NCBI GenBank assembly: GCA_030847615.1 | Contig: JAUMIR010000012.1 | Coordinates: forward strand, 2,535,501 to 2,599,500 | DNA length: 64,000 bases | Direction: 5' to 3' | Origin: Gambelia wislizenii | Taxonomy: Eukaryota; Chordata; Lepidosauria; Squamata; Crotaphytidae | Shown here: positions 43,067 through 64,000 of the stretch, in pieces | How positions within the stretch are numbered: the stretch's first letter is position 1 | Layout: each line of letters begins with the position of its first letter | Notes under the pieces: generated by a model | Databases searched by the model: none | Told to the model about the DNA's origin: nothing | Seen by the model: only the letters and a program-made list of their open reading frames with translations | Position numbers and translations under genes: made by a program

Positions 43067-43219
43067 ATATGCAATGGCATAGCAAAATGGTGTCCCTTAT
43101 ATAAAATGGTAAAATCAGGGTCTGTTTTTTGGATAATTATTTTTTAAAGAATATTTTCAAGCCGTGAATACTTAAATCCGTGAATGCCAAATCTGTGGAT
43201 ACAGAGGGACAACTGTATT
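43067..43219 (+). mobile_element. Tigger-like MITE, right half
   Basis: Begins mid-element at TATGCAATGGCATAGC and ends AGAGGGACAACTGTAT. It lies flush against the LINE fragment. Confidence 0.78.
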
Positions 43220-43358
43220 TTAAGAAAAAAATTCTACGCTGCCTTGTGGAGTAAAGGCATGATAAAAATGAATTCTTCCTCCTCCTCATACTCCCTCCTG
43301 CTAGATATGAGTGGGGATGTCAAAATGAGCAGGAGGACCCCTTGAAAGTTGTTCCCCT

Positions 43359-43595
43359 CAGGGCCAGTTTAAGGCACCAGCAGCGTCAGCATCCGCAAGG
43401 GGCCCCATCATTGTGGGGGCCCCGTAGTAACCCTCCTCCTCCTGCAAAAACATTATTAGTAATAATCTGAATATCCTGTACTGTGAGTAGCTTAGGTTAG
43501 GTTAGGTTAGGTGACATTGACCTGAGATAAACATAGGCCCCCCGCCCCAAAATAAAGCATTGTAGGGCCCCCCAAAATTCCTGAAACCGGTCCTG
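43359..43595. mobile_element. hAT MITE with 8-bp target duplication
   Basis: The termini CAGGGCCAGTTTAAGG and CCTGAAACCGGTCCTG form a TIR. The flanking GTTCCCCT / GTTCCCCC agrees at 7 of 8 positions, the hAT duplication length. A short (TTAGGT)n run lies inside at 43493-43512. Confidence 0.8.
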
Positions 43596-43801
43596 GTTCC
43601 CCCTCATGGGAAAAGAGGTAGAAATCCCCTCTGTCTGTGAGAGAAGACACGGGTCATCTCTGCAGGTGACATTTCCATTTTCTATATTTCGCACATTAAC
43701 CCCCACAGGCAGCTATAGTCAAATATGTTTCCTGTCTCATTTTCACATGTGGGTTTATTCCTCTCCACTCCTCTTCTTCCTCCTTCTCACACTTCTTGCA
43801 G

Positions 43802-57020
<13,219 letters not shown>

Positions 57021-57321
57021 CCCAAGTTCAGCTAACTGCTGATTGGAGGGCTCAGGGTTTTTTGGAGGAACAGCCAATCGGAACATCTCCAGAAGTTCTT
57101 TTGATGGAATACAAACTCAACAGCTCTCCCTTGTGGATCTTCTTCCAGAAAGAGATGAACAACAGTGGGCAAATGCTTGTCACACAACACAGGATACTCT
57201 TAACACAATGGTGTTCAACCTCTTCATACCCATGGCCCAAAGATGCATGGGCAGGAGGAAAGAACTATGGATACTTCCAAATAATCATGTGGCCAACTTT
57301 ACCAAACTCTGATCCAATAGC
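57021..57321 (+). other. GRAP: GRAP 3' UTR region
   Basis: Directly downstream of the GRAP stop. No canonical AATAAA was found close by, so the polyadenylation site is unresolved. Confidence 0.4.
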
Positions 57322-57694
57322 TTCCAACATTTCACAGATGAAAAGCAGAACATGTGTGTCTAAGCAACATCAGACTATGGTCAAGATGGTCAAGTTATGG
57401 ATGAGGAAGAACACATATGTCAGGAAAGGCTGCAGCTGTTTGCTATTGCCGGAGCCTTCTGGGAAAGGGCAAAATTCCATCCTCCTCCTATCCCTGCTGC
57501 TAAGTGAACTGAATACAAACTAGTTTTCCACTTTTAACTCAGTTTGCAGCAATTGAAGTAAGCTGAGGAAAAAAGGGAAAAGTAGAAGAAAGAGAGAGAA
57601 ACCAGGACATTTTAAAAACAGCTGAAAAGATGGGACAGCAGAGGATTAATCAGGACTGTTTCTGACAAATCGAGACAGTTGGAGGGTATGCTAC
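57322..57694 (-). mobile_element. Copy of the unnamed TIR family, near full length
   Basis: TTCCAACATTTCACAGATG to CAGTTGGAGGGTATGC, with ATTGAAGTAAGCTGAGG and TTTTAAAAACAGCTG. It sits in the short GRAP-SLC5A10 interval and may lie in a UTR. Confidence 0.77.
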
Positions 57695-59084
57695 CCATAC
57701 AATTTTTTTTAATGCTGAGATAACCAAACTTAGCCACTGAGCGGCAGAATCCTATATGGAGGAAATGACGACATACTCTGGAACCTCATTTGGCTCCTTT
57801 TGCCATACTCCGCCATTGCTTAAATCTGTCTCCGGGCCTGCCAGTACAGAGATTTCCCTGAGAGACTCACTGCTTTCTTCTGACCCATGGACCTCAAGAT
57901 GGACACAAGCAAACACACTTCTCAGAGAGGGGTTGGCTTTGTAACTTCAAACAGAGGATCAATGCTTAATTAGCTTTCTTTTATTGTTGTCTTTGTTTCC
58001 AATCCACTCATGGACAGGGGAGAGGGTCTAAAGAAATGTGAGTTTCCACCATATTGCTCCTTTGGTTTTGCTGGGATTTTGCTAGTTGCTATTACCTCCA
58101 CATCCATTCATTCCATTCTTTGGGAAAGTTTGTAGCAATTTCTTGGATCTGAACTGCAGCTCTTCCAAAAGTTTTTATTTTTTTTTTAAGGAAGTCCTAT
58201 GGGTTGGAGGACAAATATTCTCTGCCAGAATCCTGTTGGGGTCTGATATCTTTGCAAGTGGACTTATGTCTGCAGGAATTAGAATTGCACAGTTGCATAA
58301 TGTCTGTATCCAGTAAAGGGCTGCTGTTACATTATCATGGAGCAGAGCTGGCAGAGTGTCCAATGCATACTAGTGCACTGTGCAATGCACAGTGATGCCC
58401 AATGAGCACCGGTGTGCAAAGTACATTGAGATGAATTATGCATGGGTATGCAATATGAAATAGTGTGCAATGCACACCAGCACTCAGTGCAAACTGGTGT
58501 GTATCATGCACCAATGTACATTGCATGCTGATGTGCATTGGGCACTCTTGTTGATGTTCCATTACACATCTTCTCAATTCAGTAAAGGGGCCTCTTAGTG
58601 TCTCTACTACATAGTAAGATATATTTAAAGTTACTTTAACTTAACAGGTCATATAGGATTCTAGCGCTCTAATCTGCTTTAATGAAGAGAAGAGAACATA
58701 TTGTTCCACTATATCTCAGAAGAATGAAATATACTGTGCAACCATGATGTAGCTCATGCCAGGACTTGCCAGAAAATAGTCTGGGACAAGACAAACGTTG
58801 TTTGGGTATTTTAAAAGAATAGAAAAGAAATCACAACTTCAGCAACAAGTACCATAACTTCCCAGCATTTTTCCCCATCCGGAGGAGGCCCATGGAAACT
58901 TGCCCTACAATATTTCATTGTGAAAATGTAGACACTGTCACTTCGAAATATCACTTTATTTCCCGGCTTGCTTTTACCAGCTGGAATCCTCTATCACAGC
59001 GTACGTTATGTAACCTTGCATATACTTAGCTACGTAGCCAAGGCGCTAAGAAACCCTGTTAGTGAATTGTGAAGAGGCAGAACA
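57695..59084. other. GRAP-SLC5A10 intergenic DNA
   Basis: No gene is recognised. It contains the TGCA-rich array at 58355-58560. Confidence 0.45.
58355..58560. repeat. TGCA-rich cryptic repeat
   Basis: Words such as GTGCAATGCAC, ATGCACAGTGATG, GTGTGCAA and CATTGCATGCTGATGTGC recur irregularly every 12-30 bases for about 200 bp. It looks like an old, drifted tandem array of a self-complementary unit. Confidence 0.65.
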
Positions 59085-59283
59085 GGAACCAGCATGGTGT
59101 AGTCGGTTTGAGCATTGGACTAGGCTGCTGGAGTCCAGGGTTCGAATCCGTAGAAGCCATGGAAACCCACTGGGTCACCTCTCTCAGCCTCAGAAGAAGG
59201 CAAAGGCAAATATTTGCCAAGAAAGGATAGCCTTAGGGTCGCCATAAGTTGGAAACAACTTGAAGGCATACAACAACAACAAC
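59085..59283 (+). mobile_element. tRNA-derived SINE (family A)
   Basis: ACCAGCATGGTGTAGTCGG head, GGGTTCGAATCCG B box, GTCGCCATAAGTTGG and ACTTGAAGGCATAC tail, and a CAA repeat. Confidence 0.87.
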
Positions 59284-59929
59284 ATAACAGGACACCAGGA
59301 AGGGTATCCCAGTGTGCATCACCACTCCCTCATTAGTGTCCCAACACACAACAGGACCAACACAAATTGGTCACAATGTGCATTGGTTGCTTTGCTTGGC
59401 TCCCTTACGTAGTAACAGAACAGCAGCTCTGGACTGGATATGAACATTACGGAACCGCTGTATTCTATTTCCCACAGACGTAATTCCACTTAGGAAAACA
59501 TAAATCCCCAACAGGATCCGGCCACCATCTTTGCCTGATGGCAAAGCCTATGAGCTTCATAATGTAAAGCTAGCATAATGTATTTTGCACCATTTGATTG
59601 CCCAATAAAGTATGACCACAAGATAGACTTTGGATTCTGATAGAAGTGGACTTTCCCACACTTGAACAGAGGGCTGCAGGGAAAATTCCCCAGAACAAAT
59701 CTATCTCTCCATCCCTTTTTTCCCCCTTTGCAGAAAAACATTTTTATTTTTCCCAAACTGTTGCATAAACATTCTTGGACCAGGCCTGTCTTTCCTCCAA
59801 ACGGTAACATCTCCCACTGGTTGGAAGCTCCAGCAGTCTCCACTTTTTGACCTTTTCCCAGGCTCCATCTATTTATAGACTCTTGGCAAAGCCTAATATT
59901 TTGCAGAGCATTGGCTGTGTTGCATCAGA
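59284..59929. other. Intergenic DNA, nothing recognised
   Basis: Lies downstream of the SLC5A10 stop on minus. It may include its 3' UTR. Confidence 0.35.
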
Positions 59930-60130
59930 CCGCATCTGCACTGAACAGTTCTAGCAGTTTGATCCCACTTTAACTGCCGTGGCTCCATCCTAAAGAATCC
60001 TGGTATTTATTTGGAATTTGGGAAGGGACTTAGACATTTCTGCTGTCATTCAAGAGAGTGTGTTGCATAGTTCTCTAGCAAAAAATTCTAACCATTAAAA
60101 TGGAGTCAAACTGCTATAACTCTTCAGTGA
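59930..60130. mobile_element. hAT-like palindromic MITE, decayed
   Basis: CGCATCTGCACTGAACAG, GATCCCACTTTAACTGCCG and GGAGTCAAACTGCTATAAC. On minus it supplies an AATAAA at about 60006-60011, some 180 bp past the SLC5A10 stop, so it could provide the polyadenylation signal. Confidence 0.7.
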
Positions 60131-60185
60131 ACTCATAAAAACTCTAGTCTCTTGCCTTGTTGGACAAACTCCCGAAAGATGTCTC

Positions 60186-60379
60186 TTAAGCAAAATAAGC
60201 ATAGAAAAAGACATTGACAGAGATGAGGACAATGGCGTTTACGCTGCAGATTCGAGCCCAGAAAATGGATTCGGTCATGTCACTGAGGACTTTTTCCGGC
60301 ATTCTTTCAGCTCTCATAATACAAGAGCTGCCGACCATTCCATGGCAGGAATTGCTGCACAGTTGCCTTTCCGGGGGAT
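60186..60379 (-). CDS. SLC5A10: SLC5A10 terminal coding exon
   Basis: Starts after TTTTCCTCACAG with the last two bases of an Asp codon. It encodes PPERQLCSN...[27 protein letters not shown] and a TAA. The final transmembrane helix is clear. Confidence 0.92.
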
Positions 60380-63300
60380 CTGTGAGGAAAAGATAAGAAG
60401 GAAGAAGAATAAAGCAGTTTTCCCAAACCTGGTACCCTCTGATTGCATTGGATAGAAGCTCCCAAAATCCCCCCACCAGTGTAGCCTTTGACGTGTTGAG
60501 CTGAGTTCAGTTTAAAAGTATTTACTTTAGGCATGGGGCTCTTCCATCATAGAATTTCTATCATAGAATCATAGGGTTGGAAGAGACCACAAGGGCCATC
60601 TAGTCCAACCCCCTGCCAAGCAGGAGTACCCAAGCAAATCATTCCCAACAGATGGCCATCTTGGTCGGGATGTAGACACACACACTACCATGGACGTGCG
60701 GCTTTTAATTTTCTCCTGTTTAGTATGCTGGACCTAAATGTCTTTTTAATCAAACTTTCATGAACTGTCCAGAGTTACATTTTTAAAATATTCTAGTCCT
60801 TATGGGTACAAAAGAACAAAGTACAATTGGACCCCCATATCCACAGAGCCAATATCTGTGGTTTCAGTTATCCGTGGGACATGAAACAGGGACACATACC
60901 ATAGAGTCATCCTAGAAAATGCCTAGAGAGGCATCCTCTCTAGACATCATCTGGGTCCTCCAATGCAATTCTGTGGTGGTGGTTGTTTTTTTACCAGAAT
61001 TCCATTATTTTAATTGGGTTTGCTGTTATCCACAGTTGCTGGTATCTGTGGTAAGTCTGGGAACAGAACCCCCATGGATAAGGGGATCTGACTGTATTTT
61101 ACAAGATGAAATGGATTCTAGAGGTTGTTGTCCAACATAGCCGGACAGTGATAAGCAGCACCTGGTTGTTCTTTTTAAAAAACCAAATAAGACAGAATCA
61201 TAGAGAACAAGTCTATCAGAAGTTATACATGGTAGCCATATACATTTGACCACAACAGCCAAGACAACCCACAGGGAACAGTTATGCTGTCCACACCAAC
61301 TTCTGAGCAACTGGGGGCAAAGGTTTTCTCTATCTGTCTTCACCAATTTATAGATATACTGCTGCTATACATGGAGGCTTTACATTGCTATCTTGGGTAG
61401 AGCTAAATTAATTTGATCGGGCTGGACAGAACCATTCATATCTCTGAATGGGAACCCGGGAGCAGCATGGAGACGTCACGTGTTTTGACTTCCTTGGAAT
61501 TTGCAAAAACATGCTACATATCTGCTTAGGGTGGAATAAGATACATGCACACACACACAAATTTGTGTGTATTTGCACCAATGGCTTTCACCTCCACCAT
61601 CTTTTAACAGGTGAGAACCAGGTTTTCATCTGTTTGCATTATTTCTCCATGGCCTTCTCAGTGGCTGCTCCTAGGATGTGGAACTCCCTGCCAATGGAAT
61701 CTAGGATGGACCTCTTTTTTCTGTCCTTCTGCAAAGATCTTTTTATTCAGGCTGGGGTTTTAGTAACTGCCTGCCTGTCTGCTGCAAAAGGGGCTTTTAA
61801 TTCCATTCTGGTATCAGGCATACCATCTTTCTCTGTTCCGCAGAAACCATTCTCAGGGAGCGATTTGGGCACAGAAAGTTCGGCAGGACAGGAGCCATCT
61901 GGACGACGAAGGGTCCACCATGTCATGTCCTTGATCTAGACATTTTGTGTGTGTGTGTGTAAAAGAAAAGGGGGGGGGAACAAGTTTGCATGTACCTGTA
62001 ATTACTTGTTACAGACAAAAGCATGACGTGAAGTAAATCATCTCACTGACAGAAAAGCAAAGCTCTTGACGGAAAAGCTGAGGCGGTGTTTACCCTCTGG
62101 ATTACCGGCTGGGTTGGCCGTTTTCCTTCCCTTGCCAGGGAAAAAAACTACTTCTCTACCAGTAGAAAAGGGGTGAAACTCCTCACAAATGTGAGAGATG
62201 TTCCAGAACATTCGGATTTAAGTATTCACAGCGTGAAAATATTCTTTAAAAAATAATAATCCAAAAGCAAACCTTGATTTTGCCATTTTATTATCAGGGG
62301 CACCATTTAGCTATGCCGTTGCATATAATGGGATTTGAGTATTCACAGATTTTGGTATCCATGAAAGGGGGTCCTGGAACCAAACCCCAGCAAATATGAA
62401 GGGACAATCTATCCACAGCAGCAGGCATGCAAAGTTTACAGTGTCTGTATTAAGACAGGTTGCAGCTGCTGAGACTTGCTATTACTGTGGAGCAGTCTGT
62501 TTTTTCCCCTTTGTGTAGACATAGAATCATAGAACTGCAGAGTTGGAAGAGACCACGAGGGCCATCCAGTCCAACCCCCTGCCACGCAGGAAATCACAAT
62601 CAAAGCATCCCTGACAGATGGCCATCCAGCCTCTGTTTAAAGACCTCCAAGGAAGGAGACCCCACCACGCTCCGAGGGAGTGTGTTCCACTGCCGAACAG
62701 CTCTTACTGTCAAAAAGATCCTCCTAATGTTGAGGTGGAATCTCTGTTCCTGGAGCTTGCATCCATTGCTCCGTGTTCCAGTCTCTGGAGCAGCAGAAAA
62801 CAAGCTTGCTCCATCCTCAACGTGACACCCCTTCAAATACTTAAACAGGGCTATCATATCGCCTCTTAACCGTCTTTTTTCCAGGCTAAACATACCCAGC
62901 TCCCTAAGTCTTTCCTCATAAGGCATGGTTTCCAGACCTTTCACCATTTTAGTCACCCTTCATTTGCCCAGGGTTTTCATTTGAGCGATGTTGGAGGGTA
63001 CGAGGCTAACACATAAATCCACAGCTCCAGGGTACTCTAGCTCAGACCTTCTTGGTTGTTTTAAATCCCCATAGTCTATCTTGCACCAGGGTTTGGGAAC
63101 TCCTCAAGCCCCAGTTTAGCCACCTTGGGGGGAAAGGTAGAAATGTAGGGTATGAATAATGCTGACCACATTCACCTGGGATTCATCAGGAGGCCTAGTC
63201 AGCAAACTGATGCCCGCGACAATGACAACAGTCAGCAAGCAGAGGAAAACGGCAAAATGGAGGTAGTGGATGTCCTTCACGAGGGATGGGCGAGCGTCTG

Positions 63301-63391
63301 GGACACCACAGCGAGGGGCGGGATGGGCAAACTCTAAAGCCATGCGGCTCAGGCCGACAGCCAAGCCCACCATCAGGCCCCAAAAGGCTCC
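60186..63391 (-). CDS. SLC5A10: SLC5A10 (SGLT5-type sodium/sugar cotransporter), last three coding exons
   Basis: Exons 63391-63176, 61935-61824 and 60379-60186 splice in frame (phases 0, then 1) to the stop at 60186-60188. They give the C-terminal 173 residues of an SLC5 protein. SLC5 proteins are plasma-membrane transporters driving sugar uptake with sodium; SLC5A10 in mammals is a kidney mannose/fructose transporter. Visible: [13 protein letters not shown] membrane segment, [24 protein letters not shown] membrane segment, the family hallmark DMTWWT, a variable cytosolic loop, and a last membrane helix ending NVFFYAYFA. Convergence with GRAP, as in human 17p11.2, favours SLC5A10 over SLC5A1 or SLC5A9. 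Upstream exons lie past 64000. Confidence 0.9.
60548..60665 (-). mobile_element. CR1 3' tail fragment
   Basis: CATAGAATCATAGGGTTGG, CCATCTAGTCCAACCCC and AACAGATGGCCATC. It lies in the last SLC5A10 intron. Confidence 0.85.
60822..61098. mobile_element. Tigger/mariner-like MITE
   Basis: ACAATTGGACCCCCATATCC and GGATAAGGGGATCTGACTGT ends, with TCAGTTATCCGTGGG and a CATAGAGTCATCCTAG core related to the copy at 17.51 kb. Confidence 0.72.
61099..61639. other. SLC5A10 intron, nothing recognised
   Basis: Short CA/GT runs occur near 61550. No exon is seen. Confidence 0.4.
61640..61790 (+). mobile_element. L2-like LINE C-terminal fragment
   Basis: Plus-strand frame [19 protein letters not shown]...CKDLFIQAG, the L2-clade C-terminal signature. 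It lies in an SLC5A10 intron about 35 bp from the penultimate exon. Confidence 0.72.
61824..61935 (-). CDS. SLC5A10: SLC5A10 penultimate coding exon
   Basis: Acceptor AATGTCTAG. It encodes [14 protein letters not shown], then a variable loop to GTEKD, and ends in phase 1 before GTATGC. TWWT is the SGLT-family signature. Confidence 0.92.
62214..62412 (-). mobile_element. Tigger-like MITE, one end lost
   Basis: GATTTAAGTATTCACAGCG, GGGGGTCCTGGAACCAAACC and GAAGGGACAATCTAT. Confidence 0.78.
62521..62965 (-). mobile_element. CR1-type LINE 3' end
   Basis: The minus frame 62956-62600 gives [22 protein letters not shown] and [19 protein letters not shown]. It starts with inverted ATTCTATG units. 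It is very similar to the 21-22 kb copy, so young. A TGTTGGAGGGTACG end of the unnamed TIR family abuts it at 62985-62998. Confidence 0.9.
63176..63391 (-). CDS. SLC5A10: SLC5A10 antepenultimate coding exon
   Basis: 72 codons, phase 0 at both ends. Acceptor GATTTGCAG, donor GTGAAT. It encodes [35 protein letters not shown] and [12 protein letters not shown]. Confidence 0.93.
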
Positions 63392-63474
63392 CTGCAAATC
63401 AAGACAGCATCAAAAAGATGGCAAGGTTTGATTAGAGACACACACACAGCATTGCCAGGGAAATGTTATGGGGT

Positions 63475-63882
63475 ATGGGCACGTTTCTAGGATGGAGGAC
63501 CATCGCCTCCCCAAAATAGTACTCTACGGTGAACTCGCCACAGGTCAGCGTAAGAGGGGCGCTCCAAAAAAGTGATACAAAGACTCCTTGAAACAACATC
63601 TCAGGCTCAGCCAAATTGGTCCCCAACAATGGTCCGCCCTGGCCTCACATCAGGAGGCATGGAGACGCACTATCCACAATGCTGCAGCCTTATTTGAGAA
63701 CTCACGCCAAACAACGCAGAAAGAATCACAACCCGGAAACATCACCCAAGGAGACCTTCTGCTGTGCTTTCTGCAACTGGACTTGTTTATCTCGGATTGG
63801 TCTTTTTAGTCATCAGCGCGCTTGGAGAAAGTGCGGGACGAGTCCTTCCTGAATCTTCGTTTGCAAAGAAAAGCCAGAGATG
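63475..63882 (+). mobile_element. LINE 3' fragment with zinc-finger C-terminus
   Basis: CACGTTTCTAGGATGGAGG, GGCGCTCCAAAAAAG and finger sequence ending SRIGLFSHQRAWRKCG. A small deletion removes part of the TSLEEKRQ segment. It lies in an SLC5A10 intron. Confidence 0.82.
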
Positions 63883-63889
63883 TTTTCCT

Positions 63890-64000
63890 CCAGCTGCCTA
63901 AATACCCTCAAAGCACCAGATCCCATCTGAACTTGGAAGCTCAGCAGGGATAACCCTGGTTAGTACTTGGGTGGGAGACCACCACTGAATACCAGCTGCT
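63890..64000 (+). mobile_element. 5S-rRNA-derived SINE, cut by window edge
   Basis: GATCCCATCTGAACTTGG, AAGCTCAGCAGGGATAACC and TTAGTACTTGGGTGGGAGAC. It continues past 64000. Confidence 0.78.

Noticed and set aside
42378..43085. 235-codon frame as a host zinc-finger gene
   Set aside because: Same sequence occurs at least six times in the window, always 5'-truncated with a common 3' end, and contains LINE motifs LLYGSETW and RWAGHISRMED.

Overview
The window is nuclear DNA of a vertebrate, most probably a squamate reptile (lizard). Two split host genes are recognisable and the rest is dense interspersed repeats. The squamate call rests on the repeat mixture: CR1 LINE 3' ends closing in ATTCTATG repeats, two tRNA-derived SINE families, 5S-rRNA-derived SINEs, L2-like LINE tails, many hAT and Tigger/mariner-like MITEs, and a full-length DIRS-type tyrosine-recombinase retrotransposon. 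No bacterial, CRISPR or organellar features are present.

Host genes. GRAP (GRB2-related adaptor, SH3-SH2-SH3) lies on + in five coding exons at 44031-44108, 48007-48104, 48446-48568, 56157-56325 and 56835-57020. The exons splice in frame into 217 codons, the human GRAP length. Tail to tail with it on - are the last three coding exons of a sodium/sugar cotransporter, SLC5A10 by homology and synteny, at 63391-63176, 61935-61824 and 60379-60186; the gene continues past the right edge. This convergent GRAP/SLC5A10 pair matches human 17p11.2. A CpG island at about 25.92-26.26 kb carries a YY1-like AAGATGGCGGC motif and a minus-strand splice-donor-like site. By synteny it may be the promoter and untranslated first exon of a leftward gene such as EPN2, in which case 1-25.9 kb would be its first intron. 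That is inference only.

Layout. 1-9.4 kb: CR1, SINE and MITE fragments. 9.43-16.05 kb: a hAT-type MITE split by a 6.4-kb DIRS element on -, with intact gag, RT/RNase H/methyltransferase-like and tyrosine-recombinase frames, 133-bp inverted terminal repeats identical by eye, and a split internal complementary region. 16-24 kb: SINEs, a 211-bp near-perfect palindrome and a CR1 with RT motifs. 24.6-25.9 kb: a C/T-rich VNTR beside the CpG island. 26-43 kb: MITEs, a solo-LTR-like element carrying a 31-bp minisatellite, LINE 3' fragments encoding a zinc-finger tail, and 5S SINEs. 44-57 kb: GRAP with repeat-filled introns. 57-64 kb: intergenic DNA, then the 3' part of SLC5A10.

The most notable items are the DIRS element with its 7-bp AGAGAAT crossover signature, the solo LTR with an expanded tandem repeat upstream of its TATA box, an apparently unnamed 350-420 bp terminal-inverted-repeat family with at least eight copies, and tRNA-headed and 5S-headed SINEs that share a 3' tail motif.
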